Below, piece after piece: positions 23,701-34,316 of a DNA stretch of 64,000 nt; within the stretch, counting starts at the first letter, position 1; each line of letters begins with the position of its first letter. The stretch comes from Azadirachta indica (taxonomy: Eukaryota > Streptophyta > Magnoliopsida > Sapindales > Meliaceae), in the NCBI GenBank assembly GCA_022749755.1, contig CM040452.1, positions 14,402,350-14,466,349 of the forward strand. The letters are read 5' to 3'. The notes beneath the pieces were generated by a model that had not been told where the DNA came from, did no database searches, and was given only the letters and a program-made list of their open reading frames with translations. Position numbers and translations under genes: made by a program.

Positions 23701-24676
23701 AGACTACTTCAGATAGTTGTGTTTTTATGCAAAAATTCTTGGGCGATGATTTTATCATTCTTTTACTCTATGTAGATGACATTCTTATTGTTGGTAAGAA
23801 TGCTTGCAGGAAAGACTTGGGTACTGCAAAACAAATGTTAGGAACAACAATTGGACGAGACAAATCTACAAGGAAGTACATTCAAAAAATACTTCAACGG
23901 TTTCGCATGAATAATGCTAAGGCAGTATGTAGTCCTCTTGCTCCTTGCTTCAAATTGAACATTAAACAGTGTCCTACAACACTTGTTAAGAAAGAAGAGA
24001 TGAAGAGAATTCCTTATGCTTCAGCAGTTATAAGCTTAATGTATGCTATGGTATGTACCAGACCAAACATAGCCCATGCAATTGGCACAGTGAGTCGTTT
24101 TCTCTCAAATCTAGGCAAAAAGCATTGGAATGCTGTGAGATGGATAATGAGATATTTGTGTGGTACATCTGACTTGAAGCTTTCTTTTGGTGAAGATAAA
24201 ACTGTTTTAGTTGGTTTTACGATGCAGACTTGGCTGGAGATATTGATTCTCGTAAGTCTACTTCTGATTATCTGATTAACTTTGCAAGGGAAGCTGTGTC
24301 ATGGCAATCTAGATTGCAAAAGTGCATTACTCTTTCAATAACAGAGGCAGAGTTCATTGTAGCAACTGAAGTTTGTAAAGAGTTGCTATGGATGAAAAAG
24401 TTTCTTAGTAAACTTAATTTTGAGCAAAAGAAGTATATGTTGTTATATGACAACCAAAGCGCTATTCATCTTGGAAAGAATTCTTCTTTTCACTTAAGAT
24501 CGAAGCATATTGATACTCATTATCATTGGATATGGGATATGTTAAATGCTAAGTTATTAGATCTTGAGAAAGTTGACACAAAAGATAATGGTGCTGATAT
24601 ATTGACAAAATCATTACCAAGAGACAAACTTGAGACTTGCCGTTTGATCGCCGGAATTACGGATTTTTCCAAATAG
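20765..24676 (+). pseudogene. Copia gag-pol, inactivated by many stops
   Basis: Fragments in order: gag start at 20765 ([13 protein letters not shown]); zinc knuckle CHHCGKKGHVKKYC near 21453; protease site changed to DSSAF near 21649; integrase zinc-finger and core about 22040-22600; reverse transcriptase about 23300-23900 with YVDD at about 23769-23780; RNase H about 24225-24620 with DNQSAIHLGKN. In-frame stops and frameshifts interrupt every domain (for example near 20912, 21328, 22314, 22582, 23507). It cannot encode a working polyprotein. Confidence 0.93.
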
Positions 24677-24692
24677 TCGTGAAGAAGAGTTT

Positions 24693-25388
24693 TGTTGGGT
24701 TGGGCTTCACTCCCATTTAGAGAAGGCCCAATTTTGAAGCCCACATGGTTAAAGGAATTTTAGGTTTGTTTTGTGGCTATATAAGGTGTGTGTGTGTGTG
24801 AGAAGTGTAGTGTAAGCCGTAAGACGGAAATACAGTACTTTTCCAGAAAATTTCAGTCCTGCGCAGTTTTCATCAAGCTGACGATCGGGTGGCGATTTGA
24901 ACTCCGTTTTGGTTCAAATTTTACATGGAGATTTTACACACATAGTTTTTGATTCTGTACGGTGTAATTGATCATCAGAGCTCTCTAACACGTCCAGAAT
25001 TTACGTTCACAGCAACTCTAATTTTTAGAATTTTTCTGCAGTTTTATTTTGATTCTTTCACTTTAATGTTCATCTATTGGTGTATTTGGTGAGGTTTTTC
25101 TTTAGCTCTCACTTTGTGATTGAGTTTTTATTTGTTTTTAAGACTGTAATCTTATAAGAAGACTCTAGTACTTCTTATTTGATAATATTAGAAATTTTTC
25201 GACCGTGATTTTTTACTCTCACTCACATTAAGGGGGAGGTTTTTCCACGTAAATTTGGTGTCTTTTGTATTTTTTAACTTGATTATTCTTGCTGTTTGTA
25301 TTGTTTTGATTTACTTGATTATTTCATCTTGGTTCAAATAAATAGGAAGAATTAAATTTGTACTAGTTTCTCTTGTTTCTTCCTAACA
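24693..25388 (+). repeat. 3' LTR of the Copia element
   Basis: About 696 bp, starting TGTTGGGTTGGGC and ending CTTCCTAACA. It carries the same TATAAGG box (about 24779-24787) as the 5' LTR. A short purine-rich tract (GAAGAAGAG) before it is the likely polypurine tract. Confidence 0.93.
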
Positions 25389-26754
25389 GCTTGGTCCAGG
25401 TTTCAGGAATTTCTGGACAAGTAAAGAAATGCTGAGATCATGATCCAATGTATGAGATCATCCTCAGAAAATCTGAAGAACTGGGTTTCTGTCGTGTCCT
25501 GAAAGAAGAGCACACAAGTCCTTGTAAGAAAACTCGGCGCATTTCGATGCTCAAAAATACTTATGTCTCAAAGAGCATTAAGGACTCGAAGATTCGTTCT
25601 GCTTTCCTTTTCAATGTAATTAAACTGCCTGACCATTTCTTGAATACACTTGTTGCCGATTTCAAGATTATGAAAGTACTAGATCTGGAAGATGCTCCAA
25701 TAGATTGTCTACCTGAAGTAGTGGGAACCCTATTCCATTTGCATTATTTAAGTTTGAGAAATACGAAAGTAAATAAAATTCCCAAGTCCATAGGTAAACT
25801 TCTCGATTTAGAGTTTTTGGATTTGAAACATTGCCTTGTTGGCGAACTCCCAGTTGAGATAAAAAATCTGAAAAAATTGCGTTATCTATTTGTATACCGC
25901 TCGGATTACAACACAAAAGCAGCCAAACTACATGGTGGCTTTGGGTGTTTAATAGATCTGCAGCAGCTGCGTTATGTGGAAGCAAACTCTGAAGTCCTTA
26001 AAGAACTTAGGAAGCTTAGGCAGTTAAGAAAGTTAGGCATTAAGCTGATCAATGGAAATGGCATGGACCTGTGTGCTTCGATTGCAGATATGGGAAACCT
26101 TGAATCTTTAACAATACATGCATCAAGCAGAGAAGAAATTCTTGACATACAGTCCTTGACATTTCCTCCTGAATATCTTCAGCGTCTCTATTTGAAGGGA
26201 AACATGGAGAAGCTGCCAGATTGGATTTTTAAGCTAAAAAATTTAGTTAAAGTAGGATTGAATTTGTCCGGATTAACAGATGATCCCTAGAGAGTCCTGG
26301 AAACATTGCCAAATTTATTGGAGCTTAGCCTCGTAAATTTATACGATTACGAGCAGTTGCATTTCAAAGAAGGTTGTTTTCCAAAAATTCAAAAGTTGTT
26401 ATTATGGGACTTTAAAGCAGTGAAATCAGTTATGGTCGAGAAAGGCGCGATGCCTAACATAAGAGAACTGAAGATTGGGCCATGCCCAATGTTGAGAGAG
26501 ATTCCTACTGGAATTGAGCATCCTAGAAACCTCAAGTTTCTTTCTTTCAGAGACATGTTGGGACAATTTTATTATATGACGAAAGATGAGAACTGGGAGA
26601 AGGTTACCAAGCATATCCCAGAAATCCTTGCCACTTTTACGAGAGCGGGAAAGAATGTTTATTGTACCACTAAAAATCTCTCATCTCCATCCCCTGAAGA
26701 TTTCGAGTAGTTCATTGAAGAATTGGATCGAAGTAAAGAGCCATCACATCTGTG

Positions 26755-27362
26755 AAACTAATAAACAGGTCTGCCTCCTCTCCTCTGTAAATTAATTAAT
26801 TTTATCAGAGAGTGTTCGTTTACTGAATTTATATTTCTGCATGCTGTCCAACAATTAGCCTATGTACATAGTACTTTTCAGATCAAATTAATGTTCAGAT
26901 AAGACCCGCACGTTGGTATATAATCATTTAGCATTAGACTAATTGCCTTCACGTCTACTCAGGTCTGGGCTTTAGAAGTTTGCTACAGTTTAATTATCCT
27001 CTTCAATTGTTTTCATATTATTTTGATAGGCAATTAAAAAGCCACACAAAACAACCAAATTCTTTTGCCTGTAAATTGTAATAATATTGGTATCAGTGAA
27101 TATTTTTAATTGGTGATCGAGGTTAATTATGTGTATCTGACTGATTTATTTTATCAGCATATACATTGCCATGAAAAGATGAAGTATGTCTTTCTCGCTG
27201 CGAATGCGCTCGGGAACCTTGTCATGCTTATTTCTTGTTATGTTATAAGGTCGTTGTAATAAGGGTTCCAGTATTTGTTATCCTTGTCATTTTGTAATAT
27301 TATCAACTATGTGTGAGAGATTACTATTGTGAATGTCTTATTATTATTCAAAGAACTTCTGT
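26755..27362. other. Spacer between the NLR pseudogene and the NLR relic
   Basis: About 600 bp without a gene. It probably holds the ancestral 3' UTR of the disrupted NLR. No repeat was recognised. Confidence 0.5.
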
Positions 27363-27444
27363 TACTTGAATGAGCTCATTGATACAAGCTAAGCCTGGTT
27401 CAAGTTTGAGAGAGATTTTTGGACGACCTAGATTCTGCCTAGAC

Positions 27445-27475
<31 letters not shown>

Positions 27476-27830
27476 AGCTAGCTTGTCATCAGAAAAACTG
27501 AGGAAATTTTACTCAATATTGCTTTAAAACATAACGAGACCCACGGCAGTACTGATTGCGTTACAGAGAGGATTAAGGACTCAAAAGATTCTATCAGTTT
27601 TCCTCAATTTCCAGTGCAGACGATCTGCCTACCTCTTTCGTAAGTACAATTGTTGCCGATTTCAAGCTCATGAAAGTACTAGATTTGGGAGATGCTCCTT
27701 TTGATTGTCTTCCTGAAGAACTGGGAAACCTATTTCATTTGCTGTACCGAATTGTCAAAAATACACCAAGCAAAAAAATATTCCCAAGTTCATAGATAAT
27801 TAAGCTTCTCAAAATATTTATGATGTATAC
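27363..27830 (+). pseudogene. NLR relic (NB-ARC end to first LRR)
   Basis: Begins with YLNELIDTS and a stop, matching YLNELIGRS of the intact NLR. It continues through degraded sequence to VADFKLMKVLDLGDAPFD and LPEELGNLFHL (about 27645-27745), the start of the LRR. Several stops and frameshifts, and a (TA)n tract at 27446-27473, interrupt it. It represents a third member of the array. The CC, NB-ARC and most of the LRR are gone. Confidence 0.85.
27446..27473. repeat. (TA)n microsatellite
   Basis: Pure TA dinucleotide run of about 14 units inside the NLR relic. Confidence 0.95.
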
Positions 27831-28159
27831 ATAGCTATGGATATTATATTGTGTCATATGGGAGAATGGATAGATACATTGAAGTGAAGTTTGATCGTCA
27901 ATAAAGTTGTTATAGCATGTATTATCACTAGTATCCAAATTACTCACAACCATTAACAAATACATGTTGTTGTGATGTGATATGATATGGTTGTGATCGG
28001 TAGTTGATTAAAAAAATTATAAATGAAGGAACAATTGTTGACGATGTCACATTATTTATAAAAAGATCTAGTTTAAGTGCGAATAACATATGCATCCCAT
28101 AGTTTAGGTTAATTGGTAAACTTTGTACATATGTAAGTCATTTATTATATTGTTATTTA

Positions 28160-29820
28160 TGAGTTAGCAATCAGTAAGGTTGGCAATTTTGTTCGCGGAG
28201 TTGGGAGTCCGCTCATTTGAATTGTGGATGGGGGTAATAGATTTCAAAATGGGACCGGCGACGGGGATGAACTTTTTTCCCCGCCTGTCCCCGTTTCCTG
28301 CAAATTTTTTTACACCCTTTTAATCAGTTAATTACAATTGAATCTATTTTGTTTAATAAATAATTAAAAAAGTTTTATATTTTTTTATTTAATTCAATTA
28401 AATTTTTCAAAACTTTTTTACAGTTTTTTAATTCAATCATTTTTGAAATTATATAAATTTATTTTCTTAATAAAAAAAATTGTGCTGAGATAATCAATAA
28501 CTAAAAAAATTCAATAACTTTAATAATTAGATATGGAACAATAAATTTTGATAAAATAAAAATAATTAATTGATGTAAAAAAATTAATTTATAATTAATA
28601 AATTAATTCATTTTAGCATAATATTATAAGATTTATAAAATAAGAAATTGTCAAAAATTTTATGTTTAATTTATATAGGTTAACAAAAAAATTAAAATCA
28701 TCAAATTTGATATTTTATTCTAATAAAAATGTTATTAATTGTAATATTTATATCAATCGTATCAATCAAATTGATGATTTTTGTCAATTACTTTATTTTC
28801 ATCAATTATAAAAAAAATCAAATATCTATTTTCATTATACTATTTTGAACGTGAAATGGTATTTCATGTATGAAAAATTAATTTACTACTATTGAAAAGA
28901 TATAAAGAATTTTATTTTATGTTATGAGATTTAATGAAAAATTAAAAGTTAATGATATATTTTTTTAATAATAAATTAAAAATTGATAATTATAAAAGTT
29001 AATTTTTATTAAATATTTTAAATATGTAATCAATTCAATAAATTTAATATTTTAAAAAATTTATATTAAGTTTAATACTATTAAACATATATTTTTATAA
29101 ATTTTAAATAAGCTGCCCTCGCCCTTCAATTTTCTTCTCACTATCACTCAGTATCTATTATAAGTAAGAATAATTTACGCAAATTTGAATTACTTAGATG
29201 ATTGTTAATAATACCTATGTATAATTTAATTTAGTGAATTATTGTTAAATAATAACAATTGTGTGTAAAAATTAAACACATTTTTAATTAATTTTTTAAA
29301 AAATAATTGTATTTGTATTCAAATTTATGTTAATAAAACTAAAATATATAATATTAAAATATATTTATGATGTTAAAGTTAAAATTATTGTTACATTAAC
29401 AATAATAATAGTTATAATTATTGAATTTGAATTGTCTTACTTTTTAAAATTATTATATCAATATAATAATTTTAAAATAATATTTTAAAAATATAAATTA
29501 AATAAATATTCGTAATTAAATATTTTTATTTACATTCTTTAAGTAATGATCATAAGTAGCGTAATGGTAGGACATTATAAATCTTCTTTTAGATTTAGTG
29601 TTCAAACCTTAAAGTCATAAAACTTTTATTTCTTTCCTAAAATATTTATTTCTTTGGCTCTCTTTAGGAAACCAGAAGATTTTGGCGCAAACCAGGACAT
29701 TTTCGACCTCTCCTTGAGTTACTCAAATTAAGGATGGGTAGAGGATGGGGATTTATGGCCCAATTGGGGTCAAGGCTGGGGATTGAGGCTCTTGTATCCG
29801 ACCGGTTATCATCGCTAGCA
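28160..29820. mobile_element. Old AT-rich nonautonomous transposon remnant, copy 1
   Basis: A GC-richer edge (GGGACCGGCGACGGGGATG and CCCCGCCTGTCCCCG near 28250-28300), an AT-rich interior, and another GC-richer edge near 29700-29815. About 28780-29225 aligns in direct orientation with 30765-31245. Left start CAGTAAGGTTGGCAAT resembles hAT termini, and TAGCAAT occurs at both outer edges, but the TIRs are too diverged to be sure. No transposase. Confidence 0.45.
29550..29612 (+). repeat. tRNA-like A/B-box segment (SINE-head-like), copy 1
   Basis: TAGCGTAATGG (A-box-like) is followed about 35 nt later by TGTTCAAACC (B-box-like). The same arrangement occurs in copy 2. This could be a short SINE relic inserted in the older element. 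Confidence 0.35.
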
Positions 29821-29934
29821 ATTAATATAACAAGAGTTGGAAACTAATTTATTACATCCAAAAACAAAACTAAAAGGCATGCATATTAATTATATACATA
29901 TATATACATATATAAAAGAGTGACTATCAGGTAG

Positions 29935-31640
29935 AGTTGGCAAATGCAGCAGATCGGCTCGGTTTGGCACAGGCTCGACAACGGATTTGACTTCTTTGAC
30001 TTTAATTGAAATATACAATTTGCAATTGTTGCAACTCGAACACATAACGAAAAGGCAACAATTAACAATCTTACCATTAGATCAACTTTATTTATCCATT
30101 AATATGTTTAAGTAAACTATATTTAAAAAATATATTCAGTAAATTTATTAAGTATATTATTATTAAATTGTTATTATTGATACAAAATAATTATTTAATT
30201 TAATCATAATTTTATCTTTAATAATTATTTAAATATAATTTTATTACAATCATTTTTTAATAGTTTGAAGGAACAATAATTATATTTAATATCATAATTT
30301 TAAAATTTTTAATAAATATTTATTTTTCATAAATTAATTGTTAAAAAAGATAATTGACAATAATTATCAATTTGATTGAAACAATTAAATAATTTATGTA
30401 AAATATTATCGATAATAAAAATTTTGTTAGAATAAAATATCAAATTTAATTGATGCATTTACTATAATTTCTCTATTAACCTATGTAATTTATGTATTGA
30501 TTAGGTTATAATGATTTATTGATTATTATAATATTAATTATTATATTTCAATTGCGGTTATTAATAAAATAATATTTATAGAAAATTATTAAGTATAATT
30601 GACATTATATTATATATTTTCCATTCTATTTGTCAATATGAATATTTAGAACTTTTGGTTAAGTTATGATTTAAATGTAATTAGTTATCACTTTTATTTA
30701 ATTTTTAAATATAATATTAAATTACTATTTTTATTTATGATTAATAAATAATAATTGATGATTATTAAATTGATGATTGTTATCAATTATTTTATTTTAT
30801 CAATTATTTTGTGAAAAAAATTAAATATTTATTTTTGATGATATGTGAAATGGTGATTTTACGTATAAAAATTTAATTTATTATTATTGAAAAGATATAA
30901 TAAATTTGATTTATATTATGAGATTTGATAAAAAAAAATTAAGAATTGATGATATATTGTTAATAATAAATTAATATTGTAATTGTAGAAACTAGTTTTT
31001 GTTAAATACTTTAAATATGTATTCCAATCAATAAATTTAATATTTTTTAAAATTTATATTAAGTTTAATATAAACTATTGTAAAATTAAATTATTATATA
31101 AATTTTTAAATTCTAAATTTAAAAACGATATGAGTTGCCTGTACTATTCTATCTTCCCTTCACAATCACTCGTTATTTGTTATAAGTGACAATATTTTTC
31201 ACAAACATAAATTACTTTGATAATTGTTAATATTATATACACGATTCTTTATTTTTATGCTTTTATTATTAATAATAATAATAGATATAATTCTTAAATT
31301 TTTAAATTAATTTTTATCAATATAATAATTTTAAAGTGTTTAATAATATAAATTAAATATGTAGTATTAGTTAGATATTGCTTATTTATATAATTTGTAC
31401 CAATGAATGTTGGTGGCCTAGTGGCAAGGCTTTTGTTTATGTCTCAACTCCTATGTTTGATTTTTGGTGTTGTAAAATTTTTAAAAATTTTGCAAAGTCA
31501 ACTTAAAGTCAAACAGGCTTACGGGCCGGCCCTCATGTGCTAGGCTTCATAGGACATGTTAGGGTAAGAAAATATGAAACGGACTTGAGCTGGCACGATT
31601 ACTATGCATAATTGGACTAGCCTCAAACATTAGGTAATTA
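29935..31640. mobile_element. Old AT-rich nonautonomous transposon remnant, copy 2
   Basis: Related to copy 1 by a diverged direct repeat of about 450-480 bp. Left edge reads TAGAGTTGGCAAATG; right edge contains CGGGCCGGCCCTC and GAGCTGGCACG. Another interior segment (about 30345-30480) matches part of copy 1 in inverted orientation. Superfamily assignment (hAT-like) is tentative. Confidence 0.4.
31404..31470 (+). repeat. tRNA-like A/B-box segment (SINE-head-like), copy 2
   Basis: TGGCCTAGTGG at about 31409 fits the Pol III A-box consensus TGGCNNAGTGG exactly. A weaker B-box (ATGTTTGATTT) follows about 35 nt later. It is not a tRNA gene, since no cloverleaf can be drawn. Confidence 0.4.
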
Positions 31641-33235
31641 AGGATCACTTTTATTTTATTTTAATTTTTTTCCTCTTGAAAAATCAAAATATATAAATGT
31701 TGATATTAGATTTCATCACCTAATCTCAACTAATAAATTTGTTTGTATATACCCATTTTGTTTCCCCTTCTTTCTTTTTCTTATATATTTGTTAATTCCT
31801 TAAGTTATTTAAAATATTAATTTTAGTAGAATTATGATTGAAGATAATTTAAAATTTAGTAGAATTATAATAAGAGATAATTCAGTATTTTGACTTATCT
31901 CTAATTCTGATAAAACAAGACTTTTTCAAAAAAACTTTTCATTAAATTTGAGCTTAATAAGAAATATTGATTGAAGTTTATAAATTCGAATTTTATCCTT
32001 TAATTTTTAGGGTTTTTTTAATATAGGTCTAAATAACTATGTTACAGGAATAACATATAAGTGAAAGTTGATCCAATTTGGACGTTGAAAAAATGTTCCA
32101 TCAATGAATATATACTTGACTTGAAAACACACAGTAGAAAAAGGAGAAATTCCTTTCCTTTGTAAGTTCCAAGTTCCAAGTCCAAGCAATAACGCACCTT
32201 CATACACACACACACATATATATAATCAATCTCACACATTTATGTGTTTATATGTATATATAGTTGAGACCACTTCCGTTCTTGCTTGTTGGACGGCCAG
32301 GTCTGATCGATCAGGCAAAAGAAACTGGTTAGTTTAATTAATTTCCCCCCTTTCTACCTACGTTTATTTATCTTTTAATGATATTTATGATTAGCTTTCC
32401 AACTCCTATATTTTATATTTTTAACAAGTGATACTAATTAATGCCACTCCTTCATAATCTTTATATATAAAACTTATTTATCTTATTAAAATAATAAAAA
32501 ATTCTTATAGTACATACCTTGTAAATTTCATAGATGACCTTAATTGTTTCATTCTTTTACAAACTTCTCAATTTCTTTTGAAAAGATTAATTAGATTTAT
32601 TTAAAATTACGTTAAATTCATTTATAACAGACAGATTCTCACTTATTGCATATTGTAGTTAAAAATTTCTCCTTCACTTTCCATTATTGTTTTATTTATC
32701 AATTTAAAATTCTTATAAATTTGTTAAAAACTAAAAAATTTATTATTTATTTATTTTATAGTTTAAAAAAGAAAAAAAAAAGCTGGTTACAGAAAGTAAA
32801 ATTCGTAGAAGTACTAATAAATATTATAAGTATAATTGGGTTTTAACATAAACTAAAATATGTAAATTTAATTATATAAAAAACAGTAAGGTTTTAAGAG
32901 AAATTTGATGGCTAGCTAGTATCATTTTTTATTAATTTATTTTAACATATATTTATATATATATATATATATTATATATTACAATTTTTTTTTAAGTTGT
33001 TTTCTTAAAGGAATAGATGTTACTTTCTTGTTTCTTTAGTCTGACTCACGGAGTTTATCTTGTTATTTTTTTTTATTTATTATGGTTAGTCTGCTTGTTT
33101 GTTTATTAATTTTGCTCTTGCATATATCCTATGCAAGTTTAATTATGGAGCGGTAAGATGCACTTTATCTTCCCTTATCTTTTTCAGTTCTTTAATATTT
33201 TTTATTTTTATTGAACAAAAATAGGATAATTCTAT

Positions 33236-33268
<33 letters not shown>

Positions 33269-34316
33269 TATATATAATATTGAAAATTTACAATTCCGAA
33301 TTGCCTGAAATTTCTTCTTCTAAGTTCCAAATATGTTAAATTCCACCAGAATTAGTAGTGTTTATCTTTGTTTTTTTTTTATCTGAATTAAATAGATATA
33401 AGATCATTTTACAACTGGTAATTATTAATCTTATCGTGACGATTTAGTTAATTATCTTAATTTTAAATAAAGATAACAATGTTTTAGAATTTGTGAATTT
33501 ATTTTTTTGTGTATTTTGTAAGTTTAGGAAATAATTGTTGCGGTTCCAAACTTATATAAATTATATAAAAGTCAAGGGTTTAAATATAATTATCCTTTTT
33601 AATAACATAGAAGTACGCTGTAACGAGTACAAACTTGAGGGGTATAAGACATTCTCTATAAGTTTTTAGACTAATGAATATATATGTATATATATATATA
33701 TATTAAAAGGTGCCAAACTTTAAGGAGGTACAAAATAATTCATGCCATGTGTATATAATATATACCTGTTTAAAAATTAAAGGAGAAAAAAAAAGAGAAG
33801 AGCTTTATGATTGTTCAGTTTTAATTTATACTTATGACATTAATTAATTAGTTCTAGTAAATTAAAACAGCGCAAAATCAAATTGTTTAGCCTAATTAGC
33901 TCACGTTAGTAAATTAAAGCTGCTGCATAAAATTATATTATTTGGGCTGGCTATAAAAGTAATAATGGAAAAAAGAGGAAAAGATTTTTGATAAATTTTC
34001 GAATTTTAGGGGATATATTTGTTTCAGTTTTTTCTTTTTTTTGGTTTTACAATTTAATTTAACTCACCTAATGCAATGAGATTTTTTACCATAAATAGTG
34101 TGAAATTCGGAGGCCAGCAAATTAATTCTCTTTCATATATACACTTACACGGGTAGGTATGCCTCATGTGTGCTAAATTGGTAGCTTGTTTCAAGCTTCT
34201 ACCACAATTTATTCTTGGATTAATTTTGATGGTCTAGAAATTATTTCTATGTAATTTCTTCTAGTAAACTTGTATAGAATTATTTTCGTGCAGACAATAC
34301 TGAGAATCAGGACGAT
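31641..34316. promoter_or_regulatory. Upstream region of the intact NLR, with microsatellites
   Basis: 2.7 kb with no gene. A TATATATAG sequence near 32253 precedes a GC-richer patch (32268-32330) followed by GGTTAGT, which could be a first noncoding exon and its donor. TTTTCGTGCAG at about 34284-34293 just before the ATG looks like the matching acceptor, implying a 5' UTR intron of about 2 kb. This is inference. Tracts of (TA)n near 32955, (ACAT)n at about 33236-33262 and (TA)n near 33262-33276 and 33690 are present. Confidence 0.35.

Larger units (their letters stand above)
20004..25388 (+). mobile_element. Full-length decayed Ty1/Copia LTR retrotransposon
   Basis: A 5.4-kb element with two LTRs, flanked by the perfect 5-bp duplication GCTTG (19999-20003 and 25389-25393). 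LTRs start TGTTGGGTT and end TTCCTAACA. Domain order protease, integrase, reverse transcriptase, RNase H identifies Copia. A degenerate primer-binding site (AGTATCAGAGTAGGG) follows the 5' LTR at about 20717. The element lies in the same orientation as the host NLR, splitting it at the end of the NB-ARC. Confidence 0.95.
16961..26754 (+). pseudogene. RPM1-like CC-NB-ARC-LRR gene interrupted by two LTR elements
   Basis: Coding pieces at 16961-17878, 19455-20003, 25394-26288 and 26289-26754 match the intact NLR at 34317 end to end. Piece 1 has the coiled coil with IEDVIDKYIL, P-loop GEGGLGKTT and kinase-2 YMVVFDDVW. Piece 2 starts at RNBS-B (SRITLTTR) and has a GLPLA variant, GLLLV. Piece 3 begins after the Copia element and is LRR. 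Removing the solo LTR and one copy of GCATA restores the frame exactly. Further lesions are an in-frame TGA next to the MHD site (about 25440, where the MHD reads DHD), a TAG at 26288-26290 and a TAG at 26708-26710. The first frame runs into the LTR and stops at 17989, so at most a truncated CC-NB product could be made. Confidence 0.93.

Noticed and set aside
21425..24744. Minus-strand open frames within the Copia element
   Set aside because: Antisense shadows of gag-pol fragments with no domain.
29550..31470. tRNA genes
   Set aside because: A- and B-box-like motifs are present, but no acceptor stem, anticodon arm or T-loop can be formed.
33236..33276. CRISPR-like short repeats
   Set aside because: Simple (ACAT)n and (TA)n microsatellites with no spacers, in a plant genome.
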